This document shows, piece after piece, positions 16,444 through 25,865 of a stretch of DNA of 64,000 nt; positions within the stretch are counted from its first letter, which is position 1; each line of letters opens with the position of its first letter. The DNA is from Pseudomonas sp. CBZ-4 (GTDB taxonomy: Bacteria; Pseudomonadota; Gammaproteobacteria; Pseudomonadales; Pseudomonadaceae). Position numbers and translations under genes: made by a program. Location: assembly GCF_000346755.1 (NCBI RefSeq), contig NZ_ANNV01000009.1, positions 62,001-126,000 on the forward strand, given 5' to 3'. The notes beneath the pieces are model-generated. The model did no database searches and had not been told where the DNA came from. It worked only from the letters and a program-made list of their open reading frames with translations.

Positions 16444-19392
16444 TCAAGCCTCTATCAGTCCATTACAACTCAGCAGGTTTTCAGGACGTGTCGTCAGCCC
16501 CACGACATCTTCCGGGCTGATCAAGCGCGTACTCTTGATGAGAAAGTCGATATTTCCATCACCCGTCAAATCGACCACCAGCATGTATCGAGACGTGGCC
16601 GGATTGAGCTTGATCATGGTCTCCCCCGCCTTGCCGGTAAATTTATCGACGTAGATCAATACGACACCCGCGCGCTTGCTCATGGCCACCAAGTCAATTT
16701 TGTCCTTGCCGGTCGTGAAGTCCAGTAGCAGGTCGGCACTGTCGCGGGTTGAGTCGGACGCCGCGTTGTACTTGAAGGTATTCCAACCACCACCGCCCTC
16801 AAGATGATCGGCGCCGGGGCCACCAACCAGGATGTTATCGGCCCTGTTGCCGATAATCCGGTCGTTGCCACTACCGCCAATGGCATTTTCAATCACTGTT
16901 TTGCGGGTGATGAAAATGTTGTCCTTCAACCCACCCACGCTGGAGTGGGTGCCTCCACGCAAGCTAATGGTTTGGTGCTGGCTGAATCCGGAAAAGTCGA
17001 CCGTGTCGTTACCCGTTTTGTCGTGCACAACGAAATCAGGCTTGTCGTCGGCGGACGTAAGCGTCATGTGCGGCTTGCCGGTATTGGAGTTGAAACCGTA
17101 GATGGTATCTTCAGTTTTTTCTGTAGTGGGCTCTGGTTTTGGGTCCGGTTTAGGATCTGGCTTGGGATCCGGCTTGGGATCTGGCTTGGGATCCGGCTTG
17201 GGATCCGGCTTGGGATCCGGCTTGGGATCCGGCTTGGGATCTGGCTTGGGATCCGGCTTGGGATCTGGCTTGGGATCTGGCTTGGGATCCGGCTTGGGAT
17301 CTGGCTTGGGATCCGGCTTGGGATCCGGCTTGGGATCCGGCTTGGGATCCGGCTTGGGATCTGGCTTGGGATCCGGCTTGGGATCTGGCTTAGGATCTGG
17401 GTCCTTCCCCCCGTCATGCCCCACCACATCGCCCGGTTTAATCTGACCCAGCGTTTTGATCAGCAGGTCAGCCTTGCCGTCCCCCGTCACGTCAATGGCA
17501 AGGCTACCCACGCCGATTTCGCTGTCGAAACTCAAGACAGCCTGGCCTGCGCGCCCCGAAAACGTGTTCACGAACTCCAGCTTTTTGCCCCCGGCCTCGC
17601 GCATCAAGGCGGACACGTCGATCTTGTCCCTGCCCGATTCAAAATCCATCAGCAAGTCAGGAGAATCGGGGGTGGAATCATTGACCTTGTCATACACGAA
17701 GGTGTCCGCACCGCCGCCTCCCCATAGCTTGTCAGCACCGCCGCCGCCCTTTAATCGATTACCGACCTGGTTACCGATCAACAGGTCATTCCCCGTCCCT
17801 CCCACCGCGTTTTCAAGGGTCGTCGAACTGTCGATCGACACATTGCCCTTCATCCCACCGACGTCTGAAAACGACCCGGCGTGCAGGTCAATAATCTGAT
17901 TCTGCGCAAAACCCGAAAAATCCAACGTATCAATACCGCCCTCATCCTTGACCTTGAACCGAGGTTTATCCTCAGGCGACGTGAGGGTGGAGTCAGCCTG
18001 ACCACTGGTAGAGTTGAAACCGTAGGTGGTATTCACATTGCTCGGCTTTGGCTTGGGATCATCGGGCTTGCCGCCTTGTCCCAACACATCACCAGGATTG
18101 ATCTGGCCTTTGCTTTTCACCAGGAAATCAGCCTTGCCATTGCCCGACAGGTCAATGGCCAGACTCCCCTCACCGCTTGCATGGTCAAAGGTCAGCACCG
18201 CGTCCCCCGGACGCCCGGCCAGTGCCCCGAAGTTGAGTGCTTTAATCCCGGCTTTTCTGAGCATGCCGGAAACATCGATCTTGTCAGTACCGGTGGTGAA
18301 ATCCGCAAGCACATCGGGCGCCTCGGGCGTAGAGTCGCTCGCCTGATCGTACGCAAACGTGTCGGCGCCACCACCACCCGACAGGGTGTCCGCGCCACCA
18401 CCGCCCCTCAGGCGATTGTCCGCCTGATTTCCGGTCAAGGTGTCATTGCCTGCCCCGCCGAACGCGTTTTCAATCGTTACGCCTTTGGCAATCGAGACGT
18501 TGCCTTTGAGCCCTGCCACGTCGGAGAACGCTTCAGCATTGAGGTTGATGACTTGATTCTGGATAAAGCCCGAAAAGTCCAGGGTGTCTACCCCGCCGCC
18601 GTCCCAGACACAGAAGATCGGCTTGTCATCCGCCCCTTTCAGGCTATAAAAATCACGCTCGCTGTTGGAGTTGAAGCCATAGGTCGTATCGGTATTTCGG
18701 GTTTTTGTATTAACGCCATAAATGCGTTGGATCGCGGCAATGTCATCCATCATCGGAGCGGCGGGCATCCGCTCATCGAAGTCATGGCCAGCTTGATTAC
18801 GCTCGGACCAATAGCTCATCACGCTGCGGGCTCGCGTGTCCTCGGCATACTCGGCACTGCGATCGTAAGAGCCCCCGCCATTATAGCCCCCGGGATGTTC
18901 AAGGCCGAGCGCATGGCCAAGTTCATGTGCCGCGACAAATGGAAAATAACTGCCCAACGTTGGATTACTCTCTGCGCCCCCGGTACCAATATTTGCCTGT
19001 CCATTAAAGAAGTATTTATTCGGCAGTGTTGCCCAGCCACCGCCATGCCCCGGAATATCTTTAATCGTGATAGATCCATCCGTGTTGTCGGTGCTTTCCT
19101 GAAACGTGACATTGGCGAGATCACCCCATGCCTGCAAGGACAATATGCATCGTTCTTTCTGTCCTGCCGTCATCCCACCCTCAAAGCGATAAGAGATCAC
19201 GATTTTCTGATCATCGTTCCGGTCATGAAACTTATAACCGCCACGGGTGATATGTGCTGCAGCTTGGTCTGTGGTGAAACTAGGTTTTTTTGAACTGCCA
19301 TTGGAAAACGTGTGGTCGGGTTTCTCAGGTAATCCATCGAACATGGGAGGGATCACACAGCAGGGTAAAGATGGCGTAACAGAAGAACTCAT
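16444..19392 (-). CDS. Giant serralysin-like protease with three C-terminal M10/RTX modules
   Basis: 982 residues, about twice the usual serralysin length. The catalytic metzincin domain comes first: [11 protein letters not shown] at 156-166 and Met-turn SVMSYW at 190-195. Then come three homologous M10 C-terminal modules, about 234-440, 452-655 and 760-982. Each opens with TxYGFNS, contains (V/T)DFSGF, an RTX stretch such as [17 protein letters not shown], a DFxxGxDKID segment and an (I/V)DLxGxG-type strand. Modules 2 and 3 are joined by about 21 D-P-K-P repeats (656-753). There is no Sec signal. It ends [10 protein letters not shown], unlike a typical secretion tail. The catalytic domain resembles the 11707-13245 protein. 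Type I export is inferred. Confidence 0.88.
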   Translation of the reverse strand: MSSSVTPSLPCCVIPPMFDGLPEKPDHTFSNGSSKKPSFTTDQAAAHITRGGYKFHDRNDDQKIVISYRFEGGMTAGQKERCILSLQAWGDLANVTFQESTDNTDGSITIKDIPGHGGGWATLPNKYFFNGQANIGTGGAESNPTLGSYFPFVAAHELGHALGLEHPGGYNGGGSYDRSAEYAEDTRARSVMSYWSERNQAGHDFDERMPAAPMMDDIAAIQRIYGVNTKTRNTDTTYGFNSNSERDFYSLKGADDKPIFCVWDGGGVDTLDFSGFIQNQVINLNAEAFSDVAGLKGNVSIAKGVTIENAFGGAGNDTLTGNQADNRLRGGGGADTLSGGGGADTFAYDQASDSTPEAPDVLADFTTGTDKIDVSGMLRKAGIKALNFGALAGRPGDAVLTFDHASGEGSLAIDLSGNGKADFLVKSKGQINPGDVLGQGGKPDDPKPKPSNVNTTYGFNSTSGQADSTLTSPEDKPRFKVKDEGGIDTLDFSGFAQNQIIDLHAGSFSDVGGMKGNVSIDSSTTLENAVGGTGNDLLIGNQVGNRLKGGGGADKLWGGGGADTFVYDKVNDSTPDSPDLLMDFESGRDKIDVSALMREAGGKKLEFVNTFSGRAGQAVLSFDSEIGVGSLAIDVTGDGKADLLIKTLGQIKPGDVVGHDGGKDPDPKPDPKPDPKPDPKPDPKPDPKPDPKPDPKPDPKPDPKPDPKPDPKPDPKPDPKPDPKPDPKPDPKPDPKPDPKPDPKPDPKPDPKPEPTTEKTEDTIYGFNSNTGKPHMTLTSADDKPDFVVHDKTGNDTVDFSGFSQHQTISLRGGTHSSVGGLKDNIFITRKTVIENAIGGSGNDRIIGNRADNILVGGPGADHLEGGGGWNTFKYNAASDSTRDSADLLLDFTTGKDKIDLVAMSKRAGVVLIYVDKFTGKAGETMIKLNPATSRYMLVVDLTGDGNIDFLIKSTRLISPEDVVGLTTRPENLLSCNGLIEA
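17137..17402. repeat. 12-bp minisatellite encoding the D-P-K-P linker
   Basis: About 22 tandem 12-bp units of the type GGCTTGGGATCC/T. A higher-order structure is visible: 17161-17280 is repeated as 17281-17400 with only one difference (G to A at 17392). Each unit is four codons, so gain or loss keeps the frame. Confidence 0.95.
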
Positions 19393-19864
19393 AATTCAAC
19401 CTTTAAATTAATTTTCTTTTCGACGACCCACAACATGGCCGACAACTACCGAGCTTTCAGCCGGCAGCCGAACTTATCTTCCCACACACAGCAGAAGCAA
19501 AATAAACAAGAAGAAACACAGTTGAAATTTAGCAACAAGAAAGAAAAAAGACTTACAAAAAAAATAAACTAACACGATATAAAAACAGCATAACTACCTG
19601 TTTTTGCCAACAATAAAATCAATGGAGAAAGTTAAAACCACACCCCCCAACCAAACTCATCAACACGAAGAAATACACCACTCCACCTGCAATATCATGT
19701 GCAAGTAAAGTTTAAAATACTGCGTAGGATGCAAGCCCATCTGCAGTTTAAAACAAGTATTTCTTTCTGACGTTGTATACGTTACTGACAGGTTCCACCC
19801 GATTATTGACAAGGTGCAAGCAAGGCCCCTTCAAGACATGTGTTCCCACGTTGGTATGCGCCAT
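19393..19864. promoter_or_regulatory. AT-rich gap upstream of the giant protease gene
   Basis: About 470 bp without a credible gene and markedly AT-rich against the GC-rich surroundings (runs such as AAGAAAGAAAAAAGACTTAC). It should contain the protease promoter, reading leftwards, and it ends at the phnN stop. The composition suggests acquired DNA or a promoter bound by an H-NS-like silencer such as MvaT; no specific sites were assigned. Confidence 0.55.
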
Positions 19865-20431
19865 TCAAATCGAATGCTGCGGCTCCAGGCAACACAACAA
19901 GCGCTCGACCGTATGCGCCAACGGCCCGGAGTTATCCAGCACAAACAACCCCGACGCATTGTCGGCGATCAGCTCTGCGGTGAACTGCGCATTACGCGCC
20001 AGGCGCGCCTCAATGTCCGCCAACGACTCACGTCCACGGGCAATCAAGCGCTGGCGCAACACCGCCTGATCCACCGTCAGCAACAACACCAACAAGCTCG
20101 GATATCGCGCGCGGGTCTGCGCCAGGTGCGCGCGGGAGCCATTGACCAGCACGTCGTCCCCGGCCGCCAGCCAGTCGTCGATTTCCTTGGGAATGCCGTA
20201 GGACAAACCATTCGCTTGCCAACTCAGGGCAAACGCGCCCTCGGCGTCCATCGCGGCAAACTGCGCCGGGCTCACCCCTTGCGCGGCCTCGCCCACCGCC
20301 TCCGCCGAACGGGTGATGACGCGGCGCACAATGCGGCAGCCGCGCTCGGCCAGGTGCGGTCGCGCGGCGTCCAACAGGCTGTCCTTGCCCGAACCCGATG
20401 GTCCGATGAGATAGATCAACCTGCCTGCCAT
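19865..20431 (-). CDS. phnN: Ribose 1,5-bisphosphate phosphokinase PhnN
   Basis: Makes PRPP from ribose 1,5-bisphosphate, the salvage step after C-P lyase. 188 residues of guanylate-kinase-like fold: the P-loop GPSGSGKDS is near residue 10, followed by RVITRSAEAVGE, the lid/substrate segment with FALSWQANGLSYGIP, and VLVNGSRAHL. The ATG at 20431 was preferred over a GTG two codons upstream because GAGGG sits 7 bp before it. The rest of the phn operon is absent here, so it is either the end of a lost operon or a stand-alone PRPP bypass. Confidence 0.9.
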   Translation of the reverse strand: MAGRLIYLIGPSGSGKDSLLDAARPHLAERGCRIVRRVITRSAEAVGEAAQGVSPAQFAAMDAEGAFALSWQANGLSYGIPKEIDDWLAAGDDVLVNGSRAHLAQTRARYPSLLVLLLTVDQAVLRQRLIARGRESLADIEARLARNAQFTAELIADNASGLFVLDNSGPLAHTVERLLCCLEPQHSI

Positions 20432-20481
20432 CCACACACCCTCTTTACCTGTTGCCGGTCAGCCCGCCGGCGGCGGCCACT

Positions 20482-21063
20482 TTACAGCAGCGCACTGGTG
20501 GGCAGTGCCATGGGGTAGAAATTTTCCAGCAGCAGCCTGTCGCCGTTCTCCAGTTGCCAGTCATAAAAGTCCGCAAAGTCCCCAAGCGCCAATCCACGGA
20601 TCACCTTGGCCACGAAACCATGGGCCACCAACAACACAGTGCCCGAAGGATAACGTGCCACCAGCTCGGCCAAGCCTTGGTGTACACGGGCAACAACCTC
20701 GGCGATCGACTCACCGCCTGTTGGACCGACGGCCCATTGGCGCGTGATGTTCTGTGCCCAGAGCTGCGGGTACTGCGCTTTTGCCTCCGCCTGGGTCAGG
20801 CCCTCGAACACGCCCACATAGCGTTCGCGAAAGCTGTCCATTGTCACGAGTTCAAGGTTCAACGCCTGGTTAAGAATCTGCGCGGTTTGCTGGGCGCGCA
20901 AGCGTGGGGAGACGATCAGCGCGTCGATGCCGGCGGGTAAATTTTGGCTGAGGGAAAAGGCTTGTTCCCGACCGCGTTCGGTCAGTTCCGGGTCGAGCGC
21001 ACCGAGGTAGCGTTGCTCGGCGTTGGCCCAGGTTTCGCCGTGGCGTACGACGTGTAGGTGCAT
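20482..21063 (-). CDS. Histidine phosphatase family protein (phosphoglycerate mutase-like)
   Basis: 193 residues. The RHG motif VVRHGETWANAEQ is at the N-terminus, so the nucleophilic His is near residue 7. YLGALDPELTERGREQA, SPRLRAQQTA and the second-His LVAHGFVAKVIRGL complete the active site. It is likely a small-molecule phosphatase; the substrate is unknown. The ATG at 21063 was chosen (GGA 7 bp upstream); an ATG three codons earlier is possible, and the longer open frame reads through a REP element. phnN follows 50 bp downstream, so a role in sugar-phosphate salvage is conceivable. Confidence 0.87.
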   Translation of the reverse strand: MHLHVVRHGETWANAEQRYLGALDPELTERGREQAFSLSQNLPAGIDALIVSPRLRAQQTAQILNQALNLELVTMDSFRERYVGVFEGLTQAEAKAQYPQLWAQNITRQWAVGPTGGESIAEVVARVHQGLAELVARYPSGTVLLVAHGFVAKVIRGLALGDFADFYDWQLENGDRLLLENFYPMALPTSALL

Positions 21064-21120
21064 GAGGTCCATCTCGCGGTTCTGTGGGATTCGCGATGAT
21101 AGCAACTGCCCCGATCCCCT

Positions 21121-21208
21121 GTGGGAGCTGGCTTGCCTGCGATAGCGGTATACCTGCAATGAATTCCGCGCCTGACACACCGCCATCGCGGGCAAGCCCG
21201 GCTCCCAC
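21121..21208. repeat. REP inverted pair
   Basis: GTGGGAGCTGGCTTGCCTGC on the left and GCGGGCAAGCCCGGCTCCCAC on the right, with a mixed-variant spacer of about 40 bp, between the lipoprotein terminator and the phosphatase gene. Confidence 0.9.
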
Positions 21209-21250
21209 AGTTGATCTTCGTTGAATTGAAGAAGGTGTTTCAAAGGCATG

Positions 21251-21276
21251 AAAAAGGCGACCCGAAGGTCGCCTTT
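21251..21276 (-). terminator. Terminator after the lipoprotein gene
   Basis: AAAGGCGACC pairs with GGTCGCCTTT around CGAA, a 10-bp stem; on the minus strand it is followed by TTTTTC. It starts 2 bp past the stop of the minus-strand lipoprotein gene. Confidence 0.92.
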
Positions 21277-21278
21277 GG

Positions 21279-21677
21279 CTATTGCGCGTACTTTTTGCTG
21301 AGCCCCGGCGGCACGCCCTGCACATTGGTCTCTTCCCACGGCCCGTTCGGGCTGATGGAGCGGCTCCAGCCGTTGCTCCAGCGGTAATACGTACGCTGGC
21401 GGTAGAAGGTGTCGGGCTGGTCATCCAGCACGTAGACCTTCATGGTGCCATCCCAGTGGCTCGCCGCACCCGGTGGTGGGGCGAAGGTCGGTGAAGAGGT
21501 CGGCACCGGTTTTTTCGGCGGCGCGGTCACCGGGGTGCTGGGCTTGGTGCTCGGCTGCGTCGCCGGGCCCGACGGCGGGATGGTCGGGCCGGTCGGCGCG
21601 GGCGGTGGCCGGTGGACCGCACAAGCACTCAAGCCCAATACCAGGCTGAGCAGGGTGATACGTGCGAATGCGGTCAT
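21279..21677 (-). CDS. Proline-rich lipoprotein of unknown function
   Basis: 132 residues with a lipoprotein signal peptide and lipobox LGLSACAV (Cys 19). The next 50 residues are a Pro/Thr/Ser-rich spacer, then a small folded C-terminal part (DGTMKVYVLDDQPDTFYRQ, YYRWSNGWSRSISPNGPWEE) rich in aromatics. The +2 residue after Cys is Ala, which fits outer-membrane sorting. It is not recognisably part of the Ccm machinery, although it follows ccmI by 16 bp and may be transcribed with it. Function unknown. Confidence 0.78.
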   Translation of the reverse strand: MTAFARITLLSLVLGLSACAVHRPPPAPTGPTIPPSGPATQPSTKPSTPVTAPPKKPVPTSSPTFAPPPGAASHWDGTMKVYVLDDQPDTFYRQRTYYRWSNGWSRSISPNGPWEETNVQGVPPGLSKKYAQ

Positions 21678-21693
21678 GGGCGTTTCCTCGAAA

Positions 21694-22878
21694 TTACTTG
21701 TCCGGACTGTCGATGGTCAGCTGCTGCAGTGCAGTGGTGGTGCTGGCCAAGGGTTGGCTGCGGCCGATCCACTCGCCAGCGGTCGGAAGACCGGCCCGGG
21801 ATATGCGCGCAACCAGTTGGACTTCGGGGAAGTTCGACAGTTTCAACTGCGGCATCATCGCGTCGGCATCGCCCAGTTCGACGGTGATCGGCAGTTCGGC
21901 GACGGTGACGCGCTTGGCCGCCAACGGTGCCGGCGGGCCGGACACGGCGCGGGCGAAGATGAACACGCTGTCGCTTGGCAGGGCGTTGGCCTTCACGTCC
22001 GCCGCCAGGTCCACGCGGACTTTGAGCAAGGCTTTTTGCGCGACGCTACCACCACTTTCCTTGAGCTTGTCGGCGGCGCGGTCGATACCGCCTTGCAGTG
22101 CGGCGCGGGAGCCATCTTCGGCCGGCAGTTGCGCCAGCAGGCGGCTCCAGTAGTCGATCGCTTCCTGGTAGCGCTGGCCTTCAAAGGCGGCGATACCCAG
22201 CAGGCCGAGGCTGGTGACTTCCTTGGGGTCCAGCTTCAGCGCTTCGTCGGTCAAGGCCTGGACCTTGGGCGACCACTGTTTGTTGTCGGCAAAGTACTGC
22301 GCCTGGGCCCACTGGCCAAGCAGTTCCGGCTGGCGCCCGGCGAGGGCCGCTGCGCGCTCGAAGACCTTGGCCGCATCGGCCGCGCGGTCCTGGGCCATGT
22401 AGGCGCGACCGAGGAAGTACAGGCCTTCCGGCGAGTCCGGTTGGGCGATGGCGGCGCGTTCCAGGCGCTGGGTCATGTCTTCCATGGACACCGGCGGCTG
22501 GGAGAATTCGCGGGTCAGTTCGACCTTGTCGCTGGCGCCGAAATGCAGGTACAGGCTCACGCCCAACACCGGCACCAGGAACGCGGCGAGCAACGGCAGC
22601 GGTTTGCCCAGGCGCGATTCGCGGGGCTTTTCCACGCCTTCGGTGTCGGCGAGCAGTTCGCGCGCAGCTTCGGCGCGGCCGGTGTCGAGTTGGGCGGCGT
22701 TGAGCACGCCTTCGTCCTGCTGCACTTGCAGCTCGGCGACGCGTTCCTGGTACAGCGCCACGTTCAGCGCGGTGCGATCCTCTTCGCGCTGGGCACGGCG
22801 GCCGCGCAGCACAGGGATCAACAGGAAACTCAGGGCAATCAGAAGCAGCAAGCCGGCTGCGAGCCAGAAATCAATCAT
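21694..22878 (-). CDS. ccmI: Cytochrome c biogenesis protein CcmI (CycH)
   Basis: Chaperone that holds apocytochrome c for heme ligation. 394 residues: an N-terminal TM ([19 protein letters not shown]), a cytoplasmic leucine-zipper-like loop, a second TM near 95-115, then periplasmic TPR repeats ([22 protein letters not shown]) and a C-terminal beta domain. It is the last gene of the ccm operon and overlaps ccmH by 8 bp. Confidence 0.93.
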   Translation of the reverse strand: MIDFWLAAGLLLLIALSFLLIPVLRGRRAQREEDRTALNVALYQERVAELQVQQDEGVLNAAQLDTGRAEAARELLADTEGVEKPRESRLGKPLPLLAAFLVPVLGVSLYLHFGASDKVELTREFSQPPVSMEDMTQRLERAAIAQPDSPEGLYFLGRAYMAQDRAADAAKVFERAAALAGRQPELLGQWAQAQYFADNKQWSPKVQALTDEALKLDPKEVTSLGLLGIAAFEGQRYQEAIDYWSRLLAQLPAEDGSRAALQGGIDRAADKLKESGGSVAQKALLKVRVDLAADVKANALPSDSVFIFARAVSGPPAPLAAKRVTVAELPITVELGDADAMMPQLKLSNFPEVQLVARISRAGLPTAGEWIGRSQPLASTTTALQQLTIDSPDK

Positions 22879-23344
22879 CAGTCTTGGTGTCCAGCAATTG
22901 GTCGAGACGTTTACGCTCTTCGGGGGACAGCGCGTCGGAGCCGTCAGTCGGCGCGGCGCGGCGGCGGCGGATGATCACGGCCATCACCACCACACCGCTC
23001 AGCAACAGCCCGGCGGGGCCGAACCAGAGCAGCGCGGTCTTGCCGGTGAGCGCCGGTTTGTAGCGCACGAAGTCACCGTAGCGGTCGACCATGAAGTCGA
23101 TGATCTGCTGGTTGTCCTTGCCCTCCCCCAGCATGCGGAAGATCTCGCGGCGCAGGTCGGTGGCGATGGGCGCGTTGGAGTCAGCGATGTCCTGGTTCTG
23201 GCACTTGGGGCAGCGCAGTTCCTTGGTCAAGTCGCGGAAACGCTCGCGCTCGGCGTCGTTGGCAAATTCGTAGGTGTCGATGGCGGCGTGGGCCACGCCG
23301 GCCAGGCCCAGCGCCAACACAGCGGCGGCTAACAGACGCTTCAT
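22871..23344 (-). CDS. ccmH: Cytochrome c biogenesis thiol oxidoreductase CcmH (CcmL/CycL)
   Basis: 157 residues: a signal peptide ([17 protein letters not shown]), then the redox motif [11 protein letters not shown] that reduces the apocytochrome CxxCH thiols. The helical bundle [17 protein letters not shown] is family-typical, followed by one TM and a short charged tail. It receives electrons from CcmG and works with CcmF and CcmI. Its start overlaps the ccmG stop (ATGA). Confidence 0.94.
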   Translation of the reverse strand: MKRLLAAAVLALGLAGVAHAAIDTYEFANDAERERFRDLTKELRCPKCQNQDIADSNAPIATDLRREIFRMLGEGKDNQQIIDFMVDRYGDFVRYKPALTGKTALLWFGPAGLLLSGVVVMAVIIRRRRAAPTDGSDALSPEERKRLDQLLDTKTDD

Positions 23345-23877
23345 GGCTTGGCCTCATCGACCAGCGCCTGGTACTTGGCGGCCAGTTGCTCGCGCCACAC
23401 CACTTCGTCGATCACGCCGACGTACTTGTCGCGGATTACGCCCTTGGCATCGATAAAGAAGGTTTCTGGGGCGCCGTACACGCCGAGGTTGAGGCCGAGG
23501 TTGCCGTCCTCATCGCGGATATCCAACTGGTACGGGTTGTGGAACTCCGCCAGCCACTTCAAGGCGGCGGCGTTGTCGTCCTTGTAGTTGATGCCGTAGA
23601 TCACCACGCCTTTCTCGGCCAGCTTGTTGAGCACCGGGTGTTCAACGCGGCAGGAGATGCACCAGGTGCCCCACACGTTGACCAGCGCCGGTTTGCCCAG
23701 CAGGTCGGCCTGGGTCAGGGTCTTGTCGCCCTGCACGGTGGGCAGGCTGAACGCCGGGAACGGCTTGCCGATCATCGCCGACGGCAGCTCGGACGGGTCC
23801 AGGTAGAGGCCGCGATACAAGACCACCGCGCCCAGCAAAAACACGATCAGGGGGATCGCCATCAACCAACGTTTCAT
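23341..23877 (-). CDS. ccmG: Thiol:disulfide interchange protein CcmG (DsbE)
   Basis: A periplasmic membrane-anchored thioredoxin of 178 residues. The N-terminal anchor (LMAIPLIVFLLGAVVLYRG) is followed by the active site NVWGTWCISCRVEHP near residue 75 and the cis-Pro/GAPETF segment (GVYGAPETFFID). It passes reducing equivalents from DsbD to CcmH. It overlaps ccmF by 4 bp, showing translational coupling. Confidence 0.95.
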   Translation of the reverse strand: MKRWLMAIPLIVFLLGAVVLYRGLYLDPSELPSAMIGKPFPAFSLPTVQGDKTLTQADLLGKPALVNVWGTWCISCRVEHPVLNKLAEKGVVIYGINYKDDNAAALKWLAEFHNPYQLDIRDEDGNLGLNLGVYGAPETFFIDAKGVIRDKYVGVIDEVVWREQLAAKYQALVDEAKP

Positions 23878-25862
23878 ACCGCCGCTCCCTGCAGGCCGAG
23901 GGCTTCACGCACCCGGCTCTTGACCTTGACCCGATAACGCCGATCCAGCGCCGCCAGCAAACCACCGAAACCGGTGAGCAGGCCGCCGAACCAGATCCAA
24001 CGCACAAACGGCTTCACATGCACACGCACCGCCCAGGCACCGTCGCCCAGCGGTTCGCCGAGTGCCACATAGAGGTCACGGGTGAAACCGGCGTCGATGC
24101 CGGCTTCGGTCATCATCGAACTCTGCACGGTGTACAGGCGTTTTTCCGGGTGCAGCACGGCCACTTCCTTGCCGTTACGGACTACGCGCACGGTGCCTTT
24201 GTCTGACGTGAAGTTCGGCCCTTCGAAGTGCTTGGCGCCTTCAAAGATGAAGTGGTAACCGGCCAGGTCCATGGACTCGCCCGGCGCCAGGCGCAGGTCG
24301 CGCTCGGCGCTGTTCTGGCTGGACAGCACCACGCCGAGGGCGCACACGGCGATGCCGATGTGGGCGATCTGCATGCCCCAGTAGCTGCGGGTCAGGCTTG
24401 GCAAACCCTTGAGCAGACCTTTGTGGCGGGTCTTGTCGAAGATGTCACGCACACCGGCCAGCAGCACCCAGGCGGCGAGCAGGAAGGTGGCGAGCACCGC
24501 CCAGTTGAAGTCGCCGTAGGCAAAGCCGGCGATCACCGCCAGGGCCACGCTGCCGAGCAGTACTGGCATCAGCATGCCCGCCAGCCATTTCACCGGGGTG
24601 TCTTTCCAGCGCACCAGCACGCCGACCGCCATCACCACCATCAACAAGCCCATCAACGGGATAAACAACGCGTTGAAATACGGCGGGCCGACGGACAGCT
24701 TGGCGCCGCTCAGCGCATCCAGCACCAACGGGTACAGGGTGCCGAGCAGGATCATCGACGCCGCCACCACCAGCACCAGGTTGTTGCCCAGCAGCAGGGT
24801 TTCCCGCGACCACAGGTTGAAGCCGACCTGGCTCTTGACCACCGGCGCGCGCAGGGCAAACAGGGTCAGGGAACCACCGACCACAAACAGCAGGAAGATC
24901 AGGATGAAGATGCCCCGCGCCGGGTCGGAAGCAAACGCATGCACCGAGGTCAGCACACCCGAACGCACGAGGAACGTGCCGAGCAGGCTGAGGGAAAATG
25001 CCGCGATGGCCAGCAGCACGGTCCAGCTCTTGAACACGCCGCGTTTTTCGGTGACGGCCAGCGAGTGAATCAACGCCGTGCCCACCAGCCATGGCATGAA
25101 GGACGCGTTTTCCACCGGGTCCCAGAACCACCAGCCGCCCCAGCCGAGTTCGTAATAGGCCCACCACGAACCGAGGGTGATGCCGATGCCGAGGAAGGCC
25201 CAGGCGACGATGGTCCACGGTCGCGACCAGCGCGCCCACGCCGCATCCAGGCGCCCACCGAGCAAGGCGGCGATGGCGAAGGCGAAGGCCACGGAGAAAC
25301 CGACGTAACCCATGTAGAGCATCGGTGGGTGCACGATCAGGCCGATGTCTTGCAGCAGCGGGTTGAGGTCGTGCCCGTTGGTGGGGATCTGCGGCAGGAT
25401 GCGGCTGAACGGGTTGGAGGTCATGATCAGGAACAGCAGGAAGCCGATGCTGATCATGCCCATCACCGCCAGCACCCGGGCCAGCATGACTTGCGGCAGT
25501 TGGCGCGAGAACACCGACACGGCGAAGGTCCAGCCGCCGAGGATCAACGCCCACAGCAGCAACGACCCTTCGTGGGCGCCCCACACGGCGCTGAACTTGT
25601 AATACCAGGGCAAGGCGGTGTTGGAGTTGTTCGCGACATAGCTGACGGAAAAGTCGTCGGTCATAAACGCGTAGGTCAGGCAACCAAACGCGAACAGCAG
25701 GAACGCGAACTGGCCCCAGGCGGCCGGCTGCGCCAGGCTCATCCACAGGCGGTCACCGCGCCAGGCGCCGAGCAACGGCACCACGGCTTGCACGATGGCA
25801 AAGCACAGCGCGAGGATCATCGCCAACTGGCCGAGTTCGGGAATAAACAAAGCGGCGTTCAT
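23874..25862 (-). CDS. ccmF: Heme lyase subunit CcmF
   Basis: Core of the cytochrome c heme lyase. A 662-residue polytopic protein with about 15 TM helices. The tryptophan-rich WWD motif of the heme handling superfamily is visible as GWGGWWFWDPVENASFMPW near residue 225. The histidines flanking it (GAHEGS near 95, LIVHPPMLY near 173) are the expected heme ligands. The C-terminal periplasmic domain ends with a final TM and KSRVREALG. It stands 3 bp after ccmE. Confidence 0.97.
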   Translation of the reverse strand: MNAALFIPELGQLAMILALCFAIVQAVVPLLGAWRGDRLWMSLAQPAAWGQFAFLLFAFGCLTYAFMTDDFSVSYVANNSNTALPWYYKFSAVWGAHEGSLLLWALILGGWTFAVSVFSRQLPQVMLARVLAVMGMISIGFLLFLIMTSNPFSRILPQIPTNGHDLNPLLQDIGLIVHPPMLYMGYVGFSVAFAFAIAALLGGRLDAAWARWSRPWTIVAWAFLGIGITLGSWWAYYELGWGGWWFWDPVENASFMPWLVGTALIHSLAVTEKRGVFKSWTVLLAIAAFSLSLLGTFLVRSGVLTSVHAFASDPARGIFILIFLLFVVGGSLTLFALRAPVVKSQVGFNLWSRETLLLGNNLVLVVAASMILLGTLYPLVLDALSGAKLSVGPPYFNALFIPLMGLLMVVMAVGVLVRWKDTPVKWLAGMLMPVLLGSVALAVIAGFAYGDFNWAVLATFLLAAWVLLAGVRDIFDKTRHKGLLKGLPSLTRSYWGMQIAHIGIAVCALGVVLSSQNSAERDLRLAPGESMDLAGYHFIFEGAKHFEGPNFTSDKGTVRVVRNGKEVAVLHPEKRLYTVQSSMMTEAGIDAGFTRDLYVALGEPLGDGAWAVRVHVKPFVRWIWFGGLLTGFGGLLAALDRRYRVKVKSRVREALGLQGAAV

Positions 25863-25865
25863 GAC

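Noticed and set aside
17137..17402. CRISPR array
   Set aside because: Units are 12 bp, directly adjoining, with no spacers: a coding minisatellite.
17102..17446. Gly-Ser-Gly-Leu repeat protein on the plus strand
   Set aside because: Reverse reading of the D-P-K-P minisatellite; no start signal and the sense gene is clear.
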